From positions 1 to 48,281 of the forward strand of contig JADLFF010000089.1 of NCBI GenBank assembly GCA_020845735.1: a stretch of 48,281 bases of DNA. Direction: 5' to 3'. A program made the translations under genes and the position numbers. The notes under the pieces are model-generated. The model saw nothing but the letters and a program-made list of their open reading frames with translations, was not told the DNA's origin and ran no database searches. The stretch comes from Dehalococcoidia bacterium (lineage in GTDB: Bacteria; Chloroflexota; Dehalococcoidia; UBA2979). This document shows positions 41,543 to 48,281 of the stretch, in pieces (the first letter of the stretch is position 1; every line of letters starts with the position of its first letter).

Positions 41543-42020
41543 CGGTCAGCCTCCGGCGGCGCTCGGCGGCGAAGTCGGTGACCCGCTGGTCGTTCGTGTC
41601 CTCGGACGGCTGCGCCGGGAGCTCGTGGGTGATCCCGGCACGAAGGCGCGAGACGGGAGTCAGGCCGAGCTGACGTCCGAGTTCGGCGAGGGTTTGCTCG
41701 GCGTTACGGCGCATGAGCCACGCCGGGCTGCGGACGAGGTTGCCCTTCTGTCCCCGGACGATCTTGCTGCCCTGCGCCAGCAGTGCATCGAGCTCGACCC
41801 AGTCCGCCCACGCCGTGCAGTAGCGGACGAGCAACGCGCGGTCGATGGTGCTGAGGATGCCGGAGCGTTCCAGCTCGGGGACGATCCGATTCCACTCGGC
41901 CGCCGCCTCGCCGGTCAGAGAGCGCGGCTTGGTCGGGCGCGCTACGGAGACGTGGCCCGCGACCTCGCGCGCGTTGCGGCGACGGGCGTTCGGCTTCTGG
42001 AGCGGCCCGCGCTCACCCAC
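41532..42020 (-). CDS. terminase small subunit, P27-like
   Basis: 162 residues. GTG start taken at GERGPLQKP, the usual opening of P27-family subunits. LTGEAAAEWNRIVPELERSG, DRALLVRYCTAWADWVELD and the C-terminal RVTDFAAERRRRL are also typical. It binds the packaging site on phage DNA. Confidence 0.85.
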   Translation of the reverse strand: MGERGPLQKPNARRRNAREVAGHVSVARPTKPRSLTGEAAAEWNRIVPELERSGILSTIDRALLVRYCTAWADWVELDALLAQGSKIVRGQKGNLVRSPAWLMRRNAEQTLAELGRQLGLTPVSRLRAGITHELPAQPSEDTNDQRVTDFAAERRRRLTGAG

Positions 42021-42128
42021 GGGACTCGCCCCACGGCGCGACGTGTGGCGGCTGGGCGCGACAGGCGGAAACAACGGCAGCAGCCCCCGCCAGGGGGCCG
42101 CTGTGCGCGACGTAGGCGCGGAGTGTCG

Positions 42129-42539
42129 CTACGCGGCCGGGCGGCAGAGCCGATCCGCGTTCGCGCGGTGGTGCTCCAACTGCTTCGCTGCGACGAAGGT
42201 CTTCCCGCAGGCATCGCAGCGGGGCCGCTCCGTCTTCGCAGGCTGCTTCGCGGCGGACTGCTTGGCTGCAGGCTTCGCGGCGGGCTTCGCGGGCTTCGCA
42301 GCCGATCGTGGCGCACCATCGTCGATGCTCCAGAAGCGCCAGCCGTTGCAGGCCGAGCCGCCCATCACCGCGCTGCCCGCCGACGAAGGCGACTTGAACT
42401 CGCGCCCGTCGCCGAGTCGGTAGAGCAGCTTGCCGCCCTCGCCCGCGATCACCTGCACGCTGTACTGCGTGCCCTTGTACTTCGCGGTAAGCGTCTGTCC
42501 GGCCGCGATCGCCTTGCGCTGGGTTGCATCGATGGCCAT
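42129..42539 (-). CDS. RAMA-like domain protein with C2H2-type zinc finger
   Basis: 136 residues, GAGGAGG before the ATG. Residues 10-75 (LTAKYKGTQYSVQVIAGEGG, SPSSAGSAVMG and CNGWRFW) match the RAMA/DUF4357-like fold found with DNA methyltransferases. A Lys/Ala/Pro-rich linker follows, then CDACGKTFVAAKQLEHHRAN with RLC, a zinc finger of the C2H2/C2HC type. The fold and a methyltransferase next door suggest a role in reading or helping modified DNA; both parts would be phage DNA-binding. Confidence 0.75.
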   Translation of the reverse strand: MAIDATQRKAIAAGQTLTAKYKGTQYSVQVIAGEGGKLLYRLGDGREFKSPSSAGSAVMGGSACNGWRFWSIDDGAPRSAAKPAKPAAKPAAKQSAAKQPAKTERPRCDACGKTFVAAKQLEHHRANADRLCRPAA

Positions 42540-42641
42540 GTCGTTCCTCCTCGGTCGGTGCGCCGGGAACGGCTCCCGGCTGGCGAGCGACATGACTCAC
42601 TCCGCGCGGAAACGAAGTCAACGACTCAGCCAGGTGAGTCG

Positions 42642-43859
42642 TCACGCGCGGATCGCCTTCTCGCCCGTGAATGCTTCCCAGCGTTCGATGGCGACCTGGA
42701 CGAAGTTCGGCTCCAGCTCCATCGCGAAGCACCGGCGCCCCTGCTGCTCGGCGGCGATGATCTGCGAGCCGCTGCCCGAGAAGGGCTCGGCGCAAATCGC
42801 GCCAGGCGTTGTGTGGTACTGGATTGGGCGCGCGAAGATATCGACCGGCTTCTGCGTCGGGTGGATGCCATCTTGCTCGCCCTGCTGGTTGATCTCCCAG
42901 ACCGTCGAGGCATTGGCAGGTGGCTTCTTCGCGGGCCGCTTGCCCTGCGGCCAGCCGTAGAAGCACGGCTCGTGCTGCCACATGTAGTCCGAGCGCGTCA
43001 GGACCGCGCGCGCCTTCACCCAGATCACCGTCTGGTGCACGAGCAGTCCCGCCTCACGCCACGCCGCCTCGACCAGCGACTGCCTTCGGGTCGCGTGCCA
43101 CTGGTAGACGGGGACGCCCTCGACGCAGTGCGGGAGCCAGACCTTGAGAAAATCGGCGAAGAACGCGCTCGCGGCATCGGGGTCGCGGTAATCATCCCAG
43201 TGCTTGTCCTTCGTTGTCGGCGTGTTCGCCCACGACTGCGGGTGGTTTCCGCCCTGGTAGTCCACGAGGTACGGAGGATCGGTCGCCAGGAGCGTCGCCT
43301 GCTCGCCGTCCATCAACCGCGCCACGTCCTCCGCGCTCGTCGAGTCGCCGCACATGAGCCGGTGGCGTCCGAGGACGTAGACCTCGCCGCGCTGGACGTA
43401 GCTCTGCTCCGGCACCTCGGGCACGGCATCGGGGTCCGTGTTGCCGCCGTTCTTCCGGCCGGGCGCGACTTTCTCGAACATCGCGAGCAGCGATTCGTCG
43501 TCGACGGTGATTTCGGCGAGCAACTCGCGCATCGCGTCGTGGTCGGTCGTCGCCATCGCGGACAGCGGGTCGAGCGAGGCGAGGATCAGGCGCTCTTCGG
43601 CCTCGTCCAGTTCGACGTAGACAACGGGGATGCTCGGTTCCTGGCGGGTGATCGCGAGCGCGATGCGGGCGTGGCCGTCCACGACGTGCCCGGTGCGCTG
43701 GTTCACGATCACGTCCTGCACCCAGCCGACCTGGTCGAGGACGGCGGCGAGCGCGTCCTGCTGCGCCTTCGGGTGGATGCGCCAGTTGCGGGGGTTGGCG
43801 AGGAGCTGGTCGGGGGCTTCGGTACCGTGTCCCGTGATGCGGTTACGCCACTCGGTCAT
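42642..43859 (-). CDS. ParB-like domain fused to a DNA methyltransferase
   Basis: 405 residues, GGAGG before the ATG. Residues 15-110 are a ParB/Srx-like domain (NPRNWRIHPKAQQDALAAVL, then GHVVDGHARIALA). The rest is an N4-cytosine/N6-adenine methyltransferase: DPPY (194-197) as motif IV before FSGSGS (motif I, about 365), so beta class. No endonuclease partner is close; it may protect phage DNA. It starts 17 bases inside the small TM gene. Confidence 0.88.
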   Translation of the reverse strand: MTEWRNRITGHGTEAPDQLLANPRNWRIHPKAQQDALAAVLDQVGWVQDVIVNQRTGHVVDGHARIALAITRQEPSIPVVYVELDEAEERLILASLDPLSAMATTDHDAMRELLAEITVDDESLLAMFEKVAPGRKNGGNTDPDAVPEVPEQSYVQRGEVYVLGRHRLMCGDSTSAEDVARLMDGEQATLLATDPPYLVDYQGGNHPQSWANTPTTKDKHWDDYRDPDAASAFFADFLKVWLPHCVEGVPVYQWHATRRQSLVEAAWREAGLLVHQTVIWVKARAVLTRSDYMWQHEPCFYGWPQGKRPAKKPPANASTVWEINQQGEQDGIHPTQKPVDIFARPIQYHTTPGAICAEPFSGSGSQIIAAEQQGRRCFAMELEPNFVQVAIERWEAFTGEKAIRA

Positions 43860-44049
43860 GGCGCCTCCGCAGCACGGATACGATCCGCGAAAACCCGTAC
43901 ACACAGCGAGCTGCTAAGCCCACGCTCTTCGTGCCGCACGTCAGAGGGGGTCTCCCCCACCCCCAGAGAAGCCACCAGAACGCCCAGAACCAGATGCATG
44001 GGGTCATCGAGACAGCGAGTGCCAGCAGGACGATGACGAGCGGGTCCAT
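43843..44049 (-). CDS. small Trp-rich one-TM protein
   Basis: 68 residues coupled to the HNH gene by TGATG. One strong membrane segment (MDPLVIVLLALAVSMTPCIW) runs into FWAFWWLLWGWG, then a basic C-terminus. It could be a small membrane toxin or holin-like protein, but its place among DNA genes is unusual for lysis; function not known. Confidence 0.55.
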   Translation of the reverse strand: MDPLVIVLLALAVSMTPCIWFWAFWWLLWGWGRPPLTCGTKSVGLAARCVYGFSRIVSVLRRRHDRVA

Positions 44050-44324
44050 CAGCCTATGACTCCTGGATGTGCGGCCTGCGGCCGGCGTCGAGGTGGATTC
44101 GCTTCGTGCGCCGTCTTCGTGCGATGACAGTGCGGAGGCACTCGGTCGTGGATCGGTGCGAGGTTCGACTCGGCGTCGCTTCCCCCACGGAACGCAGGGA
44201 TGACGTGATCAACCGCGTCAGCACCGGGGTTCCTGCATACGTGGCAGATGCGCGCGTCTCGTTTTAGGACCCGGGCACGTAGTTGCTTCCAGTTCGAAGG
44301 CAAGGGCGTGCTGCGGTATCCCAT
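44049..44324 (-). CDS. HNH endonuclease
   Basis: 91 residues. The HNH fold is complete: CHVCRNPGADAVDHVIPAFR (Cys pair and the DH), GGSDAESNLAPIHDR (Asn) and CHRTKTAHEAN (last Cys-His). Such genes next to terminases help packaging cuts in many phages. Here the methyltransferase and the RAMA gene lie between it and the terminase. Confidence 0.88.
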   Translation of the reverse strand: MGYRSTPLPSNWKQLRARVLKRDARICHVCRNPGADAVDHVIPAFRGGSDAESNLAPIHDRVPPHCHRTKTAHEANPPRRRPQAAHPGVIG

Positions 44325-44357
44325 GCAGTGATCGTGCTGCTTCGGGGTGGGCGCTCG

Positions 44358-44678
44358 CTAAGGTGAGTTGTCAGCGGAGAGCTCGGCGAGCCGCCTGAAC
44401 ACCGTGCGCTCGCTCAGTCCCAGGTGGGCTGCGATCTCCTTGGGCCGGCAGCCTTCCCGCGCGAGTCGCTCGACGTCCCGACAGACATCAGCGATCGTCC
44501 ATTCCCTCCACCCGCAGCACTCGTTGATGCAGAACAGCACAGCGGCAAGTCGTCCGTTCGCGCCGGGCTGCAACTCCTCCGACAAGAAGCTGCCGCAACC
44601 GCGCGGGCAAAACTCCGCGTACTCGCGCTCCACATCGGAGAGACGGGGCTCCTCATACACGCGACCTCGCGTCCTCAT
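44358..44678 (-). CDS. Zn-ribbon-like protein with C-terminal HTH
   Basis: 106 residues; ATGA overlap with the primase gene. The N-terminal half has CPRGCGS and FCINECCGW (likely zinc), the C-terminal half an HTH: REGCRPKEIAAHLGLSERTV. The CP-x-GCGS motif recurs in the C-terminus of the primase next to it. Probably a phage regulator or replication cofactor. Confidence 0.72.
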   Translation of the reverse strand: MRTRGRVYEEPRLSDVEREYAEFCPRGCGSFLSEELQPGANGRLAAVLFCINECCGWREWTIADVCRDVERLAREGCRPKEIAAHLGLSERTVFRRLAELSADNSP

Positions 44679-47359
44679 CGGGTGCTCTTGCCGCTGTTCT
44701 GGTCGCGCTTCTGCAGCCACGCGTCTACAGCGGCTGCGGCACACGGCGAGCACTTCTGGCCAGGCGGTACCAGTGATCCGCATCCGCCGGGACACATAGC
44801 CAGCTGGCGCGCCGCAGCCTCCGACTGCGGAACCGTCCACGGACCGTCGGCGCCGGCGGGAACCTCAGGTTCCGCATGCTTTGCGCCAGCCGTCGAATGG
44901 AATCGGGACGAGGGCGGAACCTGCGGAAGGTCGAACGGTGCTATTGGCGACGACTGGGCGTCGCCGTCTCTGGACGGGATCGGGGCGGGAGATCCCTGTT
45001 CCCGATCGGAATCGAGAACAGGTTCCGCAGGTTCCGCGTGCCGGCGTTGTGAACCTACGAAGGGTGCGATCGTCGGCGGAACCTCTGCGGAACCCGTTGG
45101 GTCTGTAACGATTCCCTCCGCAGGCTCCAGAACGAAGAGCTTCCCCTTGCGGTGCGAATCCGAGCCACGCTCGCGGATGAAGAGAGAACCGAACGCCCGG
45201 TCACGTCGTGCAGCGATGGCCATGCCCAGACGGGTTCGCGACGCCCGTTCCGACTGCTCGCCGCGTGTATTGCGAAACAGGCTCGGCAGGAGGTCGCCTT
45301 CGGACAACAGCGGGAATAGATCAGCCGTCTGGACGGGCTGCCCGCCGAACCGTTCCCACCAGGTGACAGTGAAGTCGCGCCACTCATCAGACTCGGCGTC
45401 GGCCTGCCGGTAGAGGTCGTCCCGGTTGCCGAGGAAGCCTTCGATTCCCGCCGCCTCGAGGATGCCACCGACCGTCTGGCACCATGACTCGAAGCTGCCC
45501 ATCGGCTTGCCGGTCCAGGCAGGTCGGCCAACAGCCATCCAGTGCCGTACCAGTACCAGCAGTGCCCAGACCACCTCGTGTCGACGTTCTCGCACCCAGA
45601 CCAACAGCGGGTCGTGGCGGAATCCTGAGCGCTCCCAGGGGCGGTCAATCCGGGGATCAATGCGAATCTGGACGATGCGGCGAACGAGTTCACCCGATAC
45701 GCGCAGGTTGTTGCCTGTGCCGATCCACAGCGAGCGATTCGGGTACCGGCCCGTGAGCGTGGAGCCCAAGACGCGATCAGACCAGACCGTCGATGTGATC
45801 GCTGCGGCGAGCGTTGGCGAGTCGAGCTCGCGACTGATGTTGTCGAAGAGGATCACGGGTGTCGCGTCGCGCAACATCGCCGTGATCCGCTTTCGCAACT
45901 CGTCGTCGCTTCGGGGCAACGACGTCACTCCTGCCGGGCGTCCGGACGTCACGAACGCGATGACCTCGGTGAGCAGTCCTTTCCCGCTGCCGGGGGTCGG
46001 TGCATCGATCGCATGTAGGGGTGTTGGCCCCTCGATCAACTCCCGGACAACGGGTGTAAGCAGGGCCCCGAGGGCATTGGGGCGCGAGGCCTGGTCGGCG
46101 AATGGGAAGTCCACGAGCAACTCACCAAGCAGCAGCGAGCGCGCATGCGCGACCTCATCTGCAGACGGCACTTCAGGTACTGGAGGGACGGGCAGCCCAG
46201 CCGGGCGGTAGTACAGGCGTGAGTTCGGCTGGTATCCGGGCTCCACCGAGAGCGAGCCATCTGGCGCGAAGGCGGGCGTCCCCGTGACGCCACGCAGGAT
46301 CGGCACCGGCTTTGCCCAAGTCGCAAGCATGTCGCGAGATACGTCTTCAGGAAGACGGCCCGGAACGGTGAACACCCCGTCATCCGAGCGGCGTTCTCGC
46401 ACGAACTGAGCGATTCGGTCGAGCGTGAACGCCAGGTCATCCCGAGTCCATTCACGGACATACGGGCTGCCACTGTCATCGTCCTGCACGCTCACCAGCT
46501 GTCCCTCGCGCTGAAACGCGAAGGGTTTGTGGTCATTCCACTTCCCAAGCACTGTCCAGCAGTCCTGGGCGATGTCGTGCATGAATCGATCTGTCACGAC
46601 GATCGCGGGACGCAGCTCGTCGACCGCGTCAGGCACGTCGGCTATCTCCGAGCGACAGAGTGCCTCGATCTCAGCGAACGAGCCGCCAGACGCAAAGAAG
46701 TCGTCGATTCCCTGCTTCGCAACCCCTTCGGATGGCATGAGGTCGACGATCTCGACGATCGCTCCGCGCGACTCTAGGAACGCCTTCAGCCTGACCAGCG
46801 CCAACCGCACGGCCGGCTTCGTGACGACGTCGGAATCGAACGCGATCCGCACGAGCCGCTCGTTGAGTGCAATCGAATCCCAATCAGGGAGCGCTACCTT
46901 CCCGCCGTACTGATTCGTCCCGCGCCAGGCCCAGACGCCGCTGATGTTCACGGCGCAGGCTCCGCGGGCGGCGAGTGCGTCCGCCTTCTTCGCACCCTCG
47001 GTGACGTAGAGCGGGATCGCGGGGTTACCGAGCGCTCGCTGGCATCGAGGCGGTACGTCGAGCCGCTTCGAGCCGCCTTTGGGCTCCTCGTACTTGAGAA
47101 CGCGCCCATCGATGACGCGGGGCTCATCCGGTCGGACTGCGTAGCCGACGAGCCGGCCATCCACGCCGTAGAGCGGTATAAGCAGCGCGGGGACGCTCGC
47201 TTGGCGAGCACCGAAGCCGAGAGCCAACAATTCTGACCGAGCAGTGACCGACCGATAGCCGCGCTCCCGCACCACCTCCTCGGTGAGTGACGACGAGGCC
47301 AGCATCTCCGCATGGGGCTCCAGCAGCCGGGACGGCGAGGGAGGCGTCTCGGCTGTCAT
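44675..47359 (-). CDS. phage primase-helicase-like protein (Toprim/DUF3854 + AAA-type)
   Basis: 894 residues. The N-terminal 250 include PLYVTEGAKKADAL and VRIAFDSDV, a Toprim/DUF3854-like layout with Glu and D-x-D. The middle has an NTPase: DAPTPGSGKGLL (Walker A), VILFDNI (Walker B) and WIGTGNNLRV (sensor). The C-terminus is Pro/Ser-rich with CPGGCGS and CSPC (zinc). Likely unwinds and primes phage DNA. It overlaps the small gene upstream by ATGA. Confidence 0.82.
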   Translation of the reverse strand: MTAETPPSPSRLLEPHAEMLASSSLTEEVVRERGYRSVTARSELLALGFGARQASVPALLIPLYGVDGRLVGYAVRPDEPRVIDGRVLKYEEPKGGSKRLDVPPRCQRALGNPAIPLYVTEGAKKADALAARGACAVNISGVWAWRGTNQYGGKVALPDWDSIALNERLVRIAFDSDVVTKPAVRLALVRLKAFLESRGAIVEIVDLMPSEGVAKQGIDDFFASGGSFAEIEALCRSEIADVPDAVDELRPAIVVTDRFMHDIAQDCWTVLGKWNDHKPFAFQREGQLVSVQDDDSGSPYVREWTRDDLAFTLDRIAQFVRERRSDDGVFTVPGRLPEDVSRDMLATWAKPVPILRGVTGTPAFAPDGSLSVEPGYQPNSRLYYRPAGLPVPPVPEVPSADEVAHARSLLLGELLVDFPFADQASRPNALGALLTPVVRELIEGPTPLHAIDAPTPGSGKGLLTEVIAFVTSGRPAGVTSLPRSDDELRKRITAMLRDATPVILFDNISRELDSPTLAAAITSTVWSDRVLGSTLTGRYPNRSLWIGTGNNLRVSGELVRRIVQIRIDPRIDRPWERSGFRHDPLLVWVRERRHEVVWALLVLVRHWMAVGRPAWTGKPMGSFESWCQTVGGILEAAGIEGFLGNRDDLYRQADAESDEWRDFTVTWWERFGGQPVQTADLFPLLSEGDLLPSLFRNTRGEQSERASRTRLGMAIAARRDRAFGSLFIRERGSDSHRKGKLFVLEPAEGIVTDPTGSAEVPPTIAPFVGSQRRHAEPAEPVLDSDREQGSPAPIPSRDGDAQSSPIAPFDLPQVPPSSRFHSTAGAKHAEPEVPAGADGPWTVPQSEAAARQLAMCPGGCGSLVPPGQKCSPCAAAAVDAWLQKRDQNSGKSTR

Positions 47360-47547
47360 TGCCGGGCCTCCTGCTCCGCGTCTGGTGAGTCGCCGGCAGC
47401 AGTTAGAGTGGCGTCATCCCGGGCGAAATTCTCGGCTATGGCATCGAAGATTCGATGCCAAAGCTCGCTCCATGCGGCAGACCGGTGTGTGACCGGTTCG
47501 ATATGGAGCTGGACGCTCAATGGGGCTGGACGGTTCGCCTCGGTCAT
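47356..47547 (-). CDS. small phage protein upstream of the primase
   Basis: 63 residues, stop overlapping the primase start (ATGA). LSVQLHIEPVTHRSAAWSELW and HRIFDAIAENFARD give an amphipathic helix. No known family; coupling to the primase suggests a replication role. Confidence 0.6.
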   Translation of the reverse strand: MTEANRPAPLSVQLHIEPVTHRSAAWSELWHRIFDAIAENFARDDATLTAAGDSPDAEQEARQ

Positions 47548-47609
47548 GAGCCGAGGCTACGCAAGGGGCTCGTGTCAGAAGCGTGCGGTAACCGAGTATC
47601 TCGCGGAAC

Positions 47610-48281
47610 TCAGAGTGCGAGCCGGAATGAGCCGCGAGTGCCCCCACCCACAACGAGCGTGCCCCAGGCTGGACTGTCACGGAACGTGAAGCGAAGCTCG
47701 TTGGCCGTCGTTCCGATGCGGTCGAGCAGGTAACCCTGCCCGAGGTCTGGCGTGCCGTTCAACCAGGCATCGAGCAACATCTCGACTACCTGTGCTTGCT
47801 GGGGTGTGAGCGAGAACGACTGGCCGTTCCATTGGGCGCTTCGGAAGTCCGCTGAATGCCGGAACCCGGGAACGGGCTCAACGAACCCTGCGGTCGGGGT
47901 CGCGCGGATGACCTGTTCGATGGATGGTTCCGCACCGAAACCCCCGGCCGTGAGTCGAGCCAGCAGCGCACCACCGATCGTCCCGAACTCCGGCGCAGTG
48001 GTGCGTGACGGCAAGAGAACGACGGGCGGCACACCGCGCACGGTTGGCAAGGATCGCAGGAGAGCCTCAGTGACTGAATCGCTGTGGGCGAGGATTAGGA
48101 ACACGAGGGATGCGCTACCGAACGTGCCGAGTTGCCAGATCCGATCATCCAGCCGGGTCGCGGGGCCACGGATGTCGAATCTGCGGTTGAACTCAGCAGC
48201 CCACGCGACGACGTCGAACTCCCAGAGCAGAACGTCCTCGATCCTCACGTTCACCGGATCGAAGTCCAGGTCGTCGTCATC
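47610..48281 (-). CDS. winged-helix-like phage protein, N-terminus cut by window edge
   Basis: The frame is open to the right edge; upstream of a GTG at 48254 it still reads DDDDLDFDP, so the true start may lie outside. The N-terminal part has a Rossmann-like strand-helix pattern (SLVFLILAHSDSVTEALLRS). The C-terminal 70 residues (FSLTPQQAQVVEMLLDAWLN, then GYLLDRIGTTANELRFTFRD and WGTLVV) look like a winged HTH of phage and plasmid proteins that compare 'Q-A-x-V-V' helices with a beta wing. Probably a DNA-binding regulator. Confidence 0.65.
   Translation of the reverse strand, partial: DDDDLDFDPVNVRIEDVLLWEFDVVAWAAEFNRRFDIRGPATRLDDRIWQLGTFGSASLVFLILAHSDSVTEALLRSLPTVRGVPPVVLLPSRTTAPEFGTIGGALLARLTAGGFGAEPSIEQVIRATPTAGFVEPVPGFRHSADFRSAQWNGQSFSLTPQQAQVVEMLLDAWLNGTPDLGQGYLLDRIGTTANELRFTFRDSPAWGTLVVGGGTRGSFRLAL

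Larger units (their letters stand above)
19701..48281. mobile_element. siphovirus-type prophage, right end outside the window
   Basis: Recombinase, tail, head, packaging, modification and replication genes in one consistent order, nearly all on the minus strand with overlapping starts and stops. The left boundary is set at the repeat by the recombinase 3' end and is approximate. A block of non-phage genes interrupts it at 33103-37905. No endolysin, holin or clear repressor is visible, so either they lie to the right or the prophage is defective. Confidence 0.85.

Noticed and set aside
41397..44036. An 879-residue plus-strand frame across terminase and methyltransferase genes
   Set aside because: Antisense of four coupled genes; Arg-rich without domains.
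1..48281. CRISPR arrays, rRNA, tRNA or IS elements
   Set aside because: I saw no regularly spaced repeats, no conserved RNA sequence, and no transposase other than the serine recombinase.

Overview
The window is high-GC bacterial DNA with a chromosomal part (about 1-19.6 kb) and most of an integrated siphovirus-type prophage (about 19.7 kb to the right edge, where it runs out of the window). Codon use, GTG starts, SHOCT, DoxX and YHS small proteins, lipid-anchored cytochromes c and the actinophage-like head module suggest a Gram-positive-type or monoderm-like high-GC lineage, such as Chloroflexota (Thermomicrobia-like) or Actinomycetota. The sequence alone does not let me choose.

Chromosomal part. 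1-5.5 kb holds an alpha/beta hydrolase (cut by the left edge), a YHS-domain metal protein with a CsoR-like palindrome upstream, an acetyl-CoA hydrolase/CoA-transferase next to a two-domain sulfurtransferase, and a VapBC toxin-antitoxin pair. 5.9-19.6 kb is a copper/redox block: a small CC-motif protein, an ABC ATPase with two permeases and a cytochrome c lipoprotein, a universal stress protein, a Cu+ P-type ATPase with an N-terminal cupredoxin-like domain, a DoxX membrane protein, a second cytochrome c, a cupredoxin-SHOCT-YHS operon, a NarL-type two-component system, a third YHS protein, a lipoprotein, a frameshifted methyltransferase and a third cytochrome c. The same short motif, CTACCCG, lies upstream of the cupredoxin operon, the histidine kinase, YHS3 and DoxX. 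It is sometimes part of a GACTAC-N8-GTAGTC-type inverted repeat and may be the operator of the two-component system.

Prophage. From left to right, with almost all genes on the minus strand and start/stop codons overlapping: a large serine recombinase, a possible PD-(D/E)XK nuclease gene, tail tip/fibre proteins, tape measure, a tail chaperone pair with a -1 frameshift, major tail protein, head-tail connectors, P22-like major capsid and scaffold. Then, after a 4.8-kb interruption, come the MuF-like minor head protein, portal, large and small terminase, a RAMA/zinc-finger protein, a ParB-methyltransferase fusion, HNH endonuclease, a zinc/HTH protein, a primase-helicase and a winged-helix-like protein cut by the right edge. 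I see no endolysin or holin.

The most unusual part is the 4.8-kb interruption (33.1-37.9 kb). Between scaffold and MuF genes sits a block on both strands with a Crp/Fnr regulator, a run of polytopic membrane proteins including one that resembles heme-copper oxidase subunit I/NnrS-type proteins, and a cupin. None looks like phage structure, and one of its promoters carries the same CTACCCG motif as the copper/redox block 20 kb away. It is either cargo inserted in a prophage head operon and tied into a host redox regulon, or the trace of a rearrangement or mis-join. A 46-bp imperfect direct repeat (38/46 identical) at 5.73 kb and at the 3' end of the recombinase gene suggests that the copper/redox block may lie between two att-like sites.
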